From Mucilaginibacter inviolabilis (GTDB lineage Bacteria; Bacteroidota; Bacteroidia; Sphingobacteriales; Sphingobacteriaceae): DNA of 64,000 bases. The stretch covers positions 2,046,001-2,110,000 of the forward strand of contig NZ_JAANAT010000001.1 of assembly GCF_011089895.1 (NCBI RefSeq), given 5' to 3'. The notes below the pieces were generated by a model. The model searched no databases and was not told the DNA's origin. It saw nothing but the letters and a program-made list of their open reading frames with translations. The position numbers were made by a program, and so were the translations under genes. This document shows positions 8,342-17,750 of the stretch, in pieces. How positions within the stretch are numbered: the first letter of the stretch is position 1; each line of letters opens with the position of its first letter.

Positions 8342-9301
8342 ATGAAAATTTCAATTACAGATACCGGATCGGGCATTACGAAGGAATTTGCGCGGGCAAT
8401 AGGAGCCACAATAAAAGGACGGTTTATATATATTCCGGAGAGCAAGGGCGGCGGCTACATTACCGGCTTTTCCTGGGGAAATGATCTGCGGATGATGATC
8501 AGGAATTATCATCTGTATGAAGATATTGTTATTGAGCGGACGAATGAATTGGCCGAAGGACAGGAAGATGTTGTTTTCCTGTTAAGCGGAATTTTTCCCT
8601 CACCTGCGCAGACCGAGAAACAACTCTCGCCAGAGCAAGCTCATGTACTGATCTGCATGCATGCTGTTTCTTCTATCATAGCCATGCCTTCCAATACCAT
8701 TTTTGGTAGTGTGACCATAGCGGTTTCGAGGCAGTACCTGCGTTCGCTTTTTAGCAAAGCAGATCATCCCATAGCAGAAAACATATTGCAGGGGAAAGAT
8801 AATTTTGTGTTTGAAACCGGTATTTCGCCCGAAATGATCAAAACCGCCAGCGAGATGCTGCATCAACCTATTCCGGAAAGCCTGGAAAATCATTATTACA
8901 AACTAAAATGCGAAGAACTGTTATGCTATATTTTTGCCTTACTGATGCAACGGGAGGCAATGCCAACAAGCCATATGCATATAAATGATATCAAAGCTAT
9001 ATATGCTATTAAACTCCACTTACAATCGCACTTAAACCAACCACCCCAGGTTGCAGCACTCGCCCAAGAAGCGCATATGAGTGAACCCAAACTCAGGAAA
9101 TTATTTAAACAGACCTTTGGCACTGGCGTGTTTGAGTATTACCAAACCACACGGATGCAGGAGGCTGCCAAATTACTGAAAGAAAAACGGATGACGGTTT
9201 CGGAGGTGGGTTACCAATTAGGGTTTACCAATCTGAGCCATTTCACCAGGGTTTTTGAGCAGTACATGGGTGTAAAGCCAAAGAAGTATTCGGCAGGTTA
9301 A
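8342..9301 (+). CDS. AraC-family transcriptional regulator
   Basis: 319 residues. The C-terminal 100 residues carry both AraC helix-turn-helix motifs (LAQEAHMSEPKLRKLFKQTFG and VGYQLGFTNLSHFTRVFEQY). The N-terminal part has FARAIGATIKGRFIYIPESK followed by GFSWGNDLRMMIRNY, a signature of a Bacteroidota AraC subfamily, function unknown. It is divergent from the TetX-like monooxygenase, so a role as its substrate-responsive activator is likely but inferred. A degraded copy of part of its N-terminal coding region seems to lie just downstream of its stop. Confidence 0.88.
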   Translation: MKISITDTGSGITKEFARAIGATIKGRFIYIPESKGGGYITGFSWGNDLRMMIRNYHLYEDIVIERTNELAEGQEDVVFLLSGIFPSPAQTEKQLSPEQAHVLICMHAVSSIIAMPSNTIFGSVTIAVSRQYLRSLFSKADHPIAENILQGKDNFVFETGISPEMIKTASEMLHQPIPESLENHYYKLKCEELLCYIFALLMQREAMPTSHMHINDIKAIYAIKLHLQSHLNQPPQVAALAQEAHMSEPKLRKLFKQTFGTGVFEYYQTTRMQEAAKLLKEKRMTVSEVGYQLGFTNLSHFTRVFEQYMGVKPKKYSAG

Positions 9302-9305
9302 GTTC

Positions 9306-9365
9306 GATGAAATAGGAGATGATATCGCAAGGGCGATCCTATATATTCCAGAGAACACGGGTTAC
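9306..9365 (+). pseudogene. Possible remnant of an AraC paralogue
   Basis: Reading from 9305 gives FDEIGDDIARAILYIPEN followed by TGYDS. This parallels the FARAI...FIYIPESKGGGY segment near residues 16-40 of the AraC protein encoded just upstream, with a deletion of about seven codons in the middle. The stretch has no start and runs into a dispersed repeat. The match is only about 20 residues, so chance similarity is possible. Confidence 0.35.
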
Positions 9366-9425
9366 GACTCACCCCTTCTACGCTTCGCTGGACGACCCTC
9401 TCTTCGCCTACGGCGGAAAGAGGGT
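9365..9425. repeat. Dispersed repeat type A, copy 1
   Basis: Begins CGACTCACCCC and ends at AAAGAGGGTT. It is nearly identical to 19834-19895 and is found inverted at 20000-20060. It contains CTACGCTTCGCTGGACGACC and CTCTTCGCCTACGGCGG. Being non-coding and present three times in this window, it is a genome-wide dispersed element by inference. Confidence 0.75.
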
Positions 9426-9446
9426 TGAAAAAATCTCATAAAAAAA

Positions 9447-9531
9447 GCGTCATTTCGAGGCATGAAGCAAGCTCTAAACTATACAGAGTAACTCTGCTAA
9501 TCGGGGATTGCTTCGTACCTCGCAATGACGC
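9447..9531. repeat. Dispersed palindromic element type B, copy 1
   Basis: An 85-base imperfect palindrome opening GCGTCATTTCGAGG and closing with CCTCGCAATGACGC, with inner arms GAAGCAAGC and GATTGCTTC. The same design is at 56388-56470 with a perfect 13-base terminal arm. It lies between the AraC gene and the 3' end of the GH36 gene and may act as a terminator. Confidence 0.8.
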
Positions 9532-9589
9532 GTGGAGGTGTAAATGATGACATATAGCGCATTCACCCCAACTCACCACTCACTATTCA

Positions 9590-11791
9590 CTACCTTGCTT
9601 CATCGAGCTCTATAACCACACTGGTTCTATTTTTGTCTACATGTGGGTTTACGCCTACATTCATTAAAAAGTCGCCGGTTAATACCAGGTCGTTTTCTAT
9701 GGATGATTTAGCCCCCGGGTAAAGGTTGATCTCTTTTACCGCGTATTTTTTCTGCGGATCGAGGCCTTTTAAGCGAATTGGCACACGCGTACCTGTACCA
9801 TACCGGTTATTCACCAGGTAGTTAAACATCACCGCTTTTGCTTTGGCATTATCTACATACATGATAGATGCGGCATCATTATCCCATGGACTTTGTAAAC
9901 GATACTGATCGCCATGCCAGATAGCCTCTTTCAGGTTATCATAATTTTTTAAAGCGCCATGCACATAATCCAGGTCCTGCTCGCCTAGCTTGCTGATCAC
10001 GATATCAAAGCCCAGTTTACCCATCATGGCTACATCTGTACGGAATTTAAGCGGCTGTTTGCCCCAGTCGGTCACGTGGTTTGAGCTGGTGATAGCCGGG
10101 TAGAAGTAAGAGTACTCCCACTGGATGAACACGCGCTCCAGCGGATCGGTATTATCGCTTGGCCAAAATTCGGTGAAGTATTTCAATGCGCCATAATCCA
10201 CACGACCACCGCCGCCTGAGCAAAGCATTAAAGGCACCTTTGGATATTTAGCCCGTACACGCTCCAGCACTTTATATAAGCCGCGTACATAATCGGTATA
10301 CAAATGCGACTGATCCTTTTTCAGATATGCCGAATAGGCGTTATATATCACCGCGTTACAATCCCATTTAATGTAAGCCAGATCTGGATTTTTGGTAAAC
10401 AGGTTATCTACTATGCCAAATACAAAATCCTGCACTTTAGGATTAGTGAGATCAAGTACCAGCTGGTTACGGAAATACTTTTCGGGACGGTTTGGTTGTT
10501 TAATCACCCAATCCGGATGTTTTTCATACAGCTCGCTTTTAGGGTTAACCATTTCAGGTTCAATCCAGATACCAAACTTTATGCCATTGCTTTGCGCTTC
10601 TTTCACCAGCCAGCTGATGCCGTCGGGTAGCTTTTGTTTATTCTCCTGCCAGTCGCCCAAACCTGCATGATCATCATTACGCGGATATTTATTGGCAAAC
10701 CAGCCATCATCCAGCAAAAACAGGTCTACACCCAATTTTTTGGTATCTTTTAATAACTCGGCCAGTTTAGTTTCGTTGAAATCAAAATAGGTGGATTCCC
10801 AGTTGTTCAGCAGGGTTAATCTTGAGCCTTCGCCATCAACAATTTTGTATTTGCGGGCCCAGCGCTGTAATTTACGGCTGGCATCACCCTTACCCTGATC
10901 GGAGTAGGTGTACACTAAAGCTGGCGTAGCAAACTCTTCGTTCGGTTTTAAATGATATTCAGCCGCGGCGTTGTTGATACCGGCAATCAGTCGCAGGTTA
11001 TCAGACACATCCAGTTCAAAATCGAGCCTGAAATTTCCCGACCACTCCAACGCGCCCAGCAATACTTTTCCTTCATCCTCAGTAGCAGGTTTATCCATAG
11101 ATACTGCAAACATGGATGGCTCATACAAATTAGCCCGAGTGCCCAATTTACTGTCAATAGTTTTGATACCGTGGGTTAGTTTAGCCTCCTCCGGACGCAT
11201 TTCTTCGGCCCAGTTGCCATGGTATTGTTTCAGCCAAAAGCCATCACCTTTTAAGTTAAGGTTGGCCGAGGCAAATTTATTTAACACCACCTCACCTTTT
11301 TCACCATGTTTTATCACCGACCATTGTTCGGTAACATCCTCTTTGAAATAGGTTTTGTAAAACAGTTTTACCTCAAAATCATAAACCGGATCTTTCAGCG
11401 TAACCGTTAATAGCGAAATATCATCCGCAACTTTGGTTACCTCGTGGCTCACATAAGCCAGATTGAGTGACTTATCGCCGTTGGCATGAGTAACGGTGAT
11501 GGCGGGTTCGGCCAGGTTAGCGGAGCCAGATGGTGTATAAGCCGAGTTAAGGATACCGGAGTCGTCCTTTTGGTTATACATTTTCTGGATGCGTGCGTAC
11601 TCGGTGGTATTGCTCAGCTTAGCGCCAAAATAAACCATCTTCAGGTTTTTGTTGGCATCGGTTTGTAATACCAGCGCGTTGTGCTGTGTTTCGACCGGGA
11701 TGGTCACCACCTGGGCAAAACTGCTGCCGGCCGTAAACAGACCACCAACCAGGCATAAGGGCAGTAAATGATTTCGGAACATTCTTTTCAA
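9590..11791 (-). CDS. Alpha-galactosidase, GH36
   Basis: A 733-residue secreted enzyme, the usual length for GH36. The signal peptide is residues 1-26 (ends SSFAQ). A beta-sandwich N-domain precedes the catalytic barrel (about 325-640), then a C-terminal beta domain. Visible catalytic features are LLDDGWF (359-365), GIWIEPEM (407-414), the nucleophile D477 in IKWDCN, CSGGGGR (524-530) and the acid/base D546 in WPSDNTD; the 69-residue spacing of the two aspartates fits the family. Predicted to release terminal alpha-D-galactose in the periplasm. It is last in the minus-strand fucoside run, separated from the next enzyme by a multi-hairpin repeat. Confidence 0.94.
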   Translation of the reverse strand: MKRMFRNHLLPLCLVGGLFTAGSSFAQVVTIPVETQHNALVLQTDANKNLKMVYFGAKLSNTTEYARIQKMYNQKDDSGILNSAYTPSGSANLAEPAITVTHANGDKSLNLAYVSHEVTKVADDISLLTVTLKDPVYDFEVKLFYKTYFKEDVTEQWSVIKHGEKGEVVLNKFASANLNLKGDGFWLKQYHGNWAEEMRPEEAKLTHGIKTIDSKLGTRANLYEPSMFAVSMDKPATEDEGKVLLGALEWSGNFRLDFELDVSDNLRLIAGINNAAAEYHLKPNEEFATPALVYTYSDQGKGDASRKLQRWARKYKIVDGEGSRLTLLNNWESTYFDFNETKLAELLKDTKKLGVDLFLLDDGWFANKYPRNDDHAGLGDWQENKQKLPDGISWLVKEAQSNGIKFGIWIEPEMVNPKSELYEKHPDWVIKQPNRPEKYFRNQLVLDLTNPKVQDFVFGIVDNLFTKNPDLAYIKWDCNAVIYNAYSAYLKKDQSHLYTDYVRGLYKVLERVRAKYPKVPLMLCSGGGGRVDYGALKYFTEFWPSDNTDPLERVFIQWEYSYFYPAITSSNHVTDWGKQPLKFRTDVAMMGKLGFDIVISKLGEQDLDYVHGALKNYDNLKEAIWHGDQYRLQSPWDNDAASIMYVDNAKAKAVMFNYLVNNRYGTGTRVPIRLKGLDPQKKYAVKEINLYPGAKSSIENDLVLTGDFLMNVGVNPHVDKNRTSVVIELDEAR

Positions 11792-11850
11792 TTTATAAGG
11801 TTATTTTCAGTGTTAATGTATTAGCAATTATTCTTTTTCAAAATCCTCAG

Positions 11851-11964
11851 CGCTGTTCGAAGTCTCTGACTTCGAACCCGTATGCTTGTAGTCTTCAGAC
11901 TACCCGCTTCCGGTAGTTGCAAACTACCGGCATAATCGTCCGAAGTCAGAGACTTCGGACAGCG
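11851..11964. repeat. Composite multi-hairpin repeat
   Basis: Outer arms CGCTGTTCGAAGTCTCTGAC (from 11851) and its inverted, slightly diverged partner ending at 11964 enclose two further perfect or near-perfect hairpins: GTAGTC/GACTAC (about 11888-11903) and CCGGTAGTT/AACTACCGG (11910-11930). Each outer arm is itself a hairpin (TTCGAAGT/ACTTCGAA and CCGAAGTC/GACTTCGG). The result can fold as a four-hairpin chain or a cruciform. No coding capacity is seen. Confidence 0.8.
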
Positions 11965-11982
11965 GCGTTTACTTTTTAATTT

Positions 11983-14076
11983 TTATTTCTTCGCATCAAT
12001 ATCCAATTTGTATAAAGCCGCATCACCAGCCTCCAGTTTAAAGCTTAATGTTTTGCCCAGGATATCACCCTGCAGCAGTTCGTGTATCTCGTATTGATCT
12101 TTGCTGTTTAAACCCAGGCGTTTGCCATCCATAGCAAAGGTTTTTGGTTCGCTGCTGTAATTGAAAACGGCAATATAGATACTATTTCCAATTTTTTGGG
12201 TGAACATTTCCGAAGCGTTTTCGCCGGTATTGCCTTCCACTGGTTTAAATGTTTTCCCGTTTTCGATCAGCTTTATGATCTCCGGTTTTTGGTACCAGTT
12301 TTTAGCTCTGTCGCTCCATGGGCCGTGTACCGAAAAATCATCGCCGGTAATTACGGTACCGGTTATCACAGCCGATAAAAAGCGGGCCCGGTTAGCACCT
12401 TCGCTCTCGGTTGACAGCACCACATGATCGGCATCAACATAATTGTATAAAAAAGTTTGCCACCAGCCATAGCTTACGCTGTTGAGGGTGTACTGGGAAT
12501 CTTTGATGGTTTTAAAGGCATCGCAGGCAATGCGGCGGGTATGTACGTAACGGCCGGTAGCCAGGCTTGGCGAAATAGCGGCGTAAATCAACATCTGGTC
12601 GCCCAGTTTGTTGATCAGGTACTCCATGCCTTTGCGATAAGCTTGCATCCCCGTGGTTACCGTTGGATCATAAAAATGGGTCGACTCGGCTGTAGCATGT
12701 CCTAAAAAGTCGATCTTGATCATTTTAAAACCGCAGGCTTTCAGTTTGCCTATAGTGAGGTCGATACGCTCAAGCGTACCGGGGTGGGTTGGGTCGATAG
12801 CGCGGGCGCCGTCGATATCATGATAACCGTTGCCTACTTTTGTCCAGATATCGCCAAAGGTGTATTTGCTGCCGGGCACTTTGCGCTGCGGACCATCTTT
12901 CCAGCCCCAGTCGGTAAACGGCGCCCAGTATACGCCGGGTTCCAGGCCTTTGCTCTTGCAGTAATCAGCAAATTGTTTCAGCTTGCTGTAATCGCCTTCG
13001 GGGCCACCTTTCACCATAAAATCCCAATAAGAATCCAGATCGATAAAAGCGGTTTTACCTGTGCGGAAACCAGCCAGGCTATCGGCAAAAAAGTCGGCCA
13101 CTTTGGTGGCTTTCTCGTAGGTGAGTTTATCCTGCATTACGCCCCAGCTGTTCCAGCCTACGGGTGTGGGTTTTGTCCAGTTGAACACATAAGGCGGCTC
13201 GGCAATGCGGTTGGCTTTGGCATACTCTTCCATGCCGGTGCGCCAGTCGTCAAAATAGCCTACCAGTATTTTTGGTGATTTCACTACATCGCCGCTGATG
13301 GTTCCGTGAGCGATATTATCGCGGGTTACACTGTTTTCGGTGTACCCAGCCCAAACCTGGATGGCATTGCCACTATCGGCTTTGGCGGTGCTGCGGATAC
13401 CGGTTTTCCATACTTCGTGCTCGATGGAGCCTGCCACAAAACCGGCGCGGCTGTCGTTGCTGTACACGGCCCCTACTTCGGAGCTCATATTGCTGAACGG
13501 AGCAGTAAACGGTTTGGCGTTATAACGGATAAAAGTGTCATTATCAAAAGGTACAAAAATGCTGCGCGCATCGCCGGTAATGGCAGCTATATTGCCCGAG
13601 AACGGGATGATGGAATTGGTCTGCAATCCCTTGCCAGATGCCTCTATCTGGGTGATAAAATACTCGTGGCCAGGGTAAGTGTAAAACACCTGTTTGATAG
13701 GGTTAAGACCTTTACCGCTTAGCGTGATGGTGTGTTTAACACCCTTGCCAAAACCATCGGTAACAGCGGCTTTGGTATAGGTGCGGGAGGTATAATCTTT
13801 GGTAGAAACAGTTTTACCATTTAGTGAGATACTGGCATTTACCTTGTTGTATACCAGTATTTTACCCTTAACTACCGAATACAGTCCGCTTTTCAGATCG
13901 TAGGCAATGGCGTTACCGGTACCGTAGGGTATGATAACCTGTCCTGTGCCCGGCGATTTAAGCGCCTGCGCCGAAACTTTATTTACAAATGGCAAAGCCA
14001 GTAGTAGTGCGAACACTAGAACCGGCCTGGCTATTTTTTGGATGGATTGTCTTGTTGCTGTTGCAATAGGCTTCAT
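11983..14076 (-). CDS. Alpha-galactosidase-like glycoside hydrolase, clan GH-D
   Basis: 697 residues. Signal peptide 1-37 (ends KVSAQ, with a long n-region). A beta-rich N-domain of about 270 residues precedes a (beta/alpha)8 barrel with PTPVGWNSWG at 303-312, the nucleophile D456 in KMIKIDFLGH, and an acid/base candidate D519 in RRIACDAF. These mark clan GH-D (GH27/GH36), but the linear motifs differ from the classical GH36 neighbour, so the substrate could be another alpha-galactoside or beta-L-arabinopyranoside. It lies 16 bases after the GH95 gene in the same direction, clearly in one operon with it. Confidence 0.85.
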   Translation of the reverse strand: MKPIATATRQSIQKIARPVLVFALLLALPFVNKVSAQALKSPGTGQVIIPYGTGNAIAYDLKSGLYSVVKGKILVYNKVNASISLNGKTVSTKDYTSRTYTKAAVTDGFGKGVKHTITLSGKGLNPIKQVFYTYPGHEYFITQIEASGKGLQTNSIIPFSGNIAAITGDARSIFVPFDNDTFIRYNAKPFTAPFSNMSSEVGAVYSNDSRAGFVAGSIEHEVWKTGIRSTAKADSGNAIQVWAGYTENSVTRDNIAHGTISGDVVKSPKILVGYFDDWRTGMEEYAKANRIAEPPYVFNWTKPTPVGWNSWGVMQDKLTYEKATKVADFFADSLAGFRTGKTAFIDLDSYWDFMVKGGPEGDYSKLKQFADYCKSKGLEPGVYWAPFTDWGWKDGPQRKVPGSKYTFGDIWTKVGNGYHDIDGARAIDPTHPGTLERIDLTIGKLKACGFKMIKIDFLGHATAESTHFYDPTVTTGMQAYRKGMEYLINKLGDQMLIYAAISPSLATGRYVHTRRIACDAFKTIKDSQYTLNSVSYGWWQTFLYNYVDADHVVLSTESEGANRARFLSAVITGTVITGDDFSVHGPWSDRAKNWYQKPEIIKLIENGKTFKPVEGNTGENASEMFTQKIGNSIYIAVFNYSSEPKTFAMDGKRLGLNSKDQYEIHELLQGDILGKTLSFKLEAGDAALYKLDIDAKK

Positions 14077-14092
14077 GTATAGTTTAAATTGT

Positions 14093-16426
14093 TTAGCTTT
14101 TTTGGGCGGTAATATTTTTGATCACGCCGTTTATTTTCACCTTCACACCGCGCGGATTGGGCGAGGTGACTTTATATGTGGTGACCTTGCCATCCTTCCA
14201 GGCAAAATCAACAGTAAAGTTGCCGCGGGCTTTGAGGCCTTTTACAGAGCCGGATGCTTTCCAGCTATCGGGCACGGCGGGCAGCAGATCGATATAACCG
14301 GCGTGGCTTTGGATGAGCATTTCGGCTATACCGGCGGTAGTACCAAAATTACCATCGATCTGGAACGGAGGTCCGGCAGAAAGCAGGTTGGGATAAATAC
14401 CACCGCCCGAGCCATAATTGATATCGGTACGGGTGGTTGGTTTCATGATCTCGGTAAACAGCTTGTAAGCGCGGTTACCATCATGCAGCCTTGCCCAGAA
14501 TAATAGTTTGTAGGCGATAGACCAGCTCGGCCCGTCGTCGCCACGAACGTTGAGTGTTTTCTTGGCAGCTTCCGCGAGTTCGGGTGTGCCATCCGATGTA
14601 ATTTCGGATGCTGGGTAGATACCGTACAGGTGCGAAATATGGCGGTGCTGAGGTTCGGTTTCCTGATAATCTTCCATCCATTCCTGGATGCGGCCATTTT
14701 TACTGATTACACCGGGAGGCGGGATCTGTTTAAGGCGTAATTTCAAGGTATCGCTGAATGATTTATCAATCCCCAAAGTTTCAGAAGCAGTAATTACATT
14801 GGCGAATAATTCGCGCATGATCTGGTTATCAATAGTAGCGCCGATACAAATACTGGCATGCCGGCCACTCCCATCAGGCATCACAAAACTATTCTCGGGC
14901 GATGAAGACGGCGCTGTAACCAGGTAACCGCTTTTAGGATCTTTGATGAGGATACTGCTGTAAAACTGTGCAGACCCTTTTAAAATAGGATAAATGCTTT
15001 TTAAATATGCCTTATCGTTACTGAAGGCATAGTGATCCCAAAGGTTGCTGCACAGCCAGCCCGATCCGGCTTTGGTTACACCCCAGGAAGCACTTTCGCC
15101 GGGCTCTGTCCAGCCCCAAACGTTAGTGATTACGTGGGCCACCCAACCATCGGCATTGTAGTAAGCTTTGGCGGTACGTTCGCCGGGTTTAACGAGGCCA
15201 CGCACCAGTTCAACCAGGGGCAGGTTCAGTTCGGATAGATTGGATACCTCTACCGGGAAATGGTTCATCTGTACGTTCACATCCAGGTGGTAATCGCCGT
15301 TCCAGGGAGTATGGATCTGATTAGCCCAAAGGCCCTGCAAGTTTGGCGGCAGCAGACCCACACGCGTACTGCTGATACTCAGATACCTGCCGAATTGAAA
15401 AAACAACACCGGCATATCTTTATGATTACCCGGTTGCTTATGAAAGCTGATCAGCTGCTGATCGGTAGTTTCGGTGCTTTCCGGTGATCCTAAATTGATG
15501 TCGACACGGTTAAACAGTTTTTGAAAATTGGCGATATGCTGTTGTTTTTGCGCAGCATAAGGCTTTTTTATAGCGGCATCCAGATCGCGCTGGATCCTTT
15601 GTTTAAAATCGGGCTTGCGGAAATCGGTGGCTGCCGATACGTAAATGATCACCTCGGTAGCATTTTTTATCACCAGGCTGTTGGTGGTGCTGCTGAGCGT
15701 ACCGCCGGTTAATTTGGCTTTAACGCTGGCCTGGTATTGCATGCCGTTGCCATCGGTACCGTTATCCAGCCTGCCCTGCAATAACAAGGTGTTGCCGCTG
15801 GTGCTGGTAGCTGAACGTTCGGGGCGGGAAATGTTGATACTGAAATTGAGCTTGCCGGGTTTATCCGCCGTAAGCCTGATCATGTCCACATCATCGCCAA
15901 AACTGGTGAAGTATTCGCGTTTGTAGGTAACGCCATCAACCTGGTAGTTGGTATTGGCTACCGCTGTAGGTAAGGACAAGGACCTTTGGTAATTGGTAAC
16001 CTTGGCATCGGGTTTACCATAGTCAAACTTCAGGTCCAGATCACCCAAAACCTGGTAGCAGCCCCAGCGTGCGCCACCCGAGCCCGGGCCTTTGCACACA
16101 AAATCTTTGTCGATCAAAGCCTGCGCTTCTACATTTTTACCGGCCAGCAACAGCTCCTTTATCTGCGGCAGCTGTTTATAAGCCTCGTAATTGTTGGCAT
16201 CCTGTACTGAGCCCGACCATAAGGTAATGTCATTCAGTACGATCTTTTCATCGTTCACGCCGCCGTCGGGCATCATGCCCAGCCTGCCGTTGCCCAGGGG
16301 CAGGGTTTCTTCCCAAACGGCGGCGGGTTTGTCGTAATGCAATCTCAACGCTTGTTTTTGCGCAAAACTGAGCGTTGAGGTTAATAACAATATACTTGTT
16401 ATGGATGTGAGACGTTTGGATATCAT
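14093..16426 (-). CDS. Alpha-L-fucosidase or L-galactosidase, GH95 (copy a)
   Basis: 777 residues, full length for GH95. Signal peptide 1-23 (ends SFAQ). The N-terminal beta domain opens with the family pattern WEETLPLGNGRLGMM; the (alpha/alpha)6 barrel holds NLQGLWANQ, DYHLDVNVQMNHFPVE (379-394), PSSSPENSF and [14 protein letters not shown]95 inverting enzymes remove alpha-1,2-L-fucose, some alpha-L-galactose. Where the second GH95 in this locus reads SNINIQMN, this one reads LDVNVQMN, so the first asparagine of the conserved N-x-N pair is an aspartate. The gene is 13 bases after GH29 and 16 bases before the clan GH-D gene. Confidence 0.92.
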   Translation of the reverse strand: MISKRLTSITSILLLTSTLSFAQKQALRLHYDKPAAVWEETLPLGNGRLGMMPDGGVNDEKIVLNDITLWSGSVQDANNYEAYKQLPQIKELLLAGKNVEAQALIDKDFVCKGPGSGGARWGCYQVLGDLDLKFDYGKPDAKVTNYQRSLSLPTAVANTNYQVDGVTYKREYFTSFGDDVDMIRLTADKPGKLNFSINISRPERSATSTSGNTLLLQGRLDNGTDGNGMQYQASVKAKLTGGTLSSTTNSLVIKNATEVIIYVSAATDFRKPDFKQRIQRDLDAAIKKPYAAQKQQHIANFQKLFNRVDINLGSPESTETTDQQLISFHKQPGNHKDMPVLFFQFGRYLSISSTRVGLLPPNLQGLWANQIHTPWNGDYHLDVNVQMNHFPVEVSNLSELNLPLVELVRGLVKPGERTAKAYYNADGWVAHVITNVWGWTEPGESASWGVTKAGSGWLCSNLWDHYAFSNDKAYLKSIYPILKGSAQFYSSILIKDPKSGYLVTAPSSSPENSFVMPDGSGRHASICIGATIDNQIMRELFANVITASETLGIDKSFSDTLKLRLKQIPPPGVISKNGRIQEWMEDYQETEPQHRHISHLYGIYPASEITSDGTPELAEAAKKTLNVRGDDGPSWSIAYKLLFWARLHDGNRAYKLFTEIMKPTTRTDINYGSGGGIYPNLLSAGPPFQIDGNFGTTAGIAEMLIQSHAGYIDLLPAVPDSWKASGSVKGLKARGNFTVDFAWKDGKVTTYKVTSPNPRGVKVKINGVIKNITAQKS

Positions 16427-16439
16427 TAGTTTTAAGTAA

Positions 16440-17741
16440 TTAGGCTTTGGTGGGTATTACCGGGATGCTCTGCGCGCTTTTGTCTAGATCCAGAACAATC
16501 ACCGAGCAATTTTCATCGGGCATGGTAACTGGCAGGTTAATCTGATAATTGTTTTTATCTGCTTTAAGAGTCACTGCAGCCCCATTCATAAAATAGGATT
16601 TGGTGATCCTTACACCCGGAATAGCGGGAATAGTGAGCACTCCATCCTTACGCTGAAAAACATGCAGGTATATTTTATTACCCTTACGAGTGGCCCCGTA
16701 AACAGCATTTGGTGCGTAAGGTCCTCCTTGGGTACTGTAAATGCTTTCGCCGTATTGTTTTAACCAATCGCCCATTTCCTGCAGGCGTTTTATCTGCCGG
16801 GCCTCCATGTGTCCATCCATGGCCGGGCCAACATTGAATAACAGGTTACCATTGCCGGCTGCGGTAGTTACCAGCGTTTGGATGCATTGTTTCAGGGACT
16901 TCATCTGGTCGTTGGGTTTCCAGGCCCATTGATTACAAATGGTGATGCAGCTTTCCCAGGGCTCGTTCATATTGATCTCCCCTATGCGTTGCTCGGGGGT
17001 TAAAAAATCACCTACCGATTCCTCGTTCAGTTTTTCGCTGATCTTACCCAGTCTGTTGTTGACGATCACATTGGCGTCAACACTTTTGATGAACTGGTAT
17101 ATTTCTTTGCCATCTTCTTTTGTCCATGGCTTTTCCCAGTAGCCATCAAACCACAGCATAAAAGGTTTGTATTTGGTGATCACTTCCTTCAGCTCGTTTT
17201 TCATGCGGGTTTTAAAGGCCGTCATATCGCCCTTAACATTTTTGGTAGAGTCGTAAGGGTTGTGGATGGGGTAATCAGGGTCGTGCCAGTCTAACACGGT
17301 AAAGTAGATACAGAAAGTTACACCCTGTTTTTTACAAGCCTGTGCCAGCTCACCCACGATATCTCTTTTAAATGGCGAATTGGATACGTTATAATCAGAA
17401 AAAGCGGTTGGCCATAAGCAAAAGCCATCATGATGTTTGGCGGTGATGGTGAGGTATTTCATACCGGCATCCTTGGCGGTTTTCACCCAGGCATCGGCAT
17501 TGAACAATCTGGGATCAAACTCATGGTACAGGTTGTCATAATCAACCTGGGCTACCTCTTTATTGCGGCTCCAGCCAATTTCGGTACCGCGCTGGGTTAC
17601 CGGGCCAAAATGAATGAACATACCAAAACGCTTGTCCATAAACTGATCCATCACCGCTTTTGGGGTTTTAACCTCCTGGGCAAACGCCGTGCAAATGCTT
17701 AATGCCAGGGCCATGATCAGAGCCGCTTTTTTCTTTATCAT
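16440..17741 (-). CDS. Alpha-L-fucosidase, GH29
   Basis: 433 residues, secreted (signal peptide 1-22, ends TAFAQ). Seen: RFGMFIHFGP, the substrate-binding HHDGFCLW (103-110), and the nucleophile D199 in LWFDGYW. The length and lack of a long C-terminal domain fit a compact GH29 retaining fucosidase, acting on alpha-1,3/4/6-linked fucose. It lies nine bases after the esterase gene and 13 bases before GH95a, so the four genes esterase-GH29-GH95a-GH-D form one transcription unit. Linkage preference (subfamily A or B) cannot be settled by eye. Confidence 0.93.
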   Translation of the reverse strand: MIKKKAALIMALALSICTAFAQEVKTPKAVMDQFMDKRFGMFIHFGPVTQRGTEIGWSRNKEVAQVDYDNLYHEFDPRLFNADAWVKTAKDAGMKYLTITAKHHDGFCLWPTAFSDYNVSNSPFKRDIVGELAQACKKQGVTFCIYFTVLDWHDPDYPIHNPYDSTKNVKGDMTAFKTRMKNELKEVITKYKPFMLWFDGYWEKPWTKEDGKEIYQFIKSVDANVIVNNRLGKISEKLNEESVGDFLTPEQRIGEINMNEPWESCITICNQWAWKPNDQMKSLKQCIQTLVTTAAGNGNLLFNVGPAMDGHMEARQIKRLQEMGDWLKQYGESIYSTQGGPYAPNAVYGATRKGNKIYLHVFQRKDGVLTIPAIPGVRITKSYFMNGAAVTLKADKNNYQINLPVTMPDENCSVIVLDLDKSAQSIPVIPTKA

Positions 17742-17750
17742 ATTCAGGGT

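Noticed and set aside
9302..9589. Possible CRISPR-like repeat array
   Set aside because: The repeats are palindromic and dispersed with no regular spacers; there are no cas genes in the window.
12784..13722. Long plus-strand frames (164 and 138 codons) opposite the clan GH-D gene
   Set aside because: They are antisense shadows of a gene with intact catalytic motifs; the translations have no family features.
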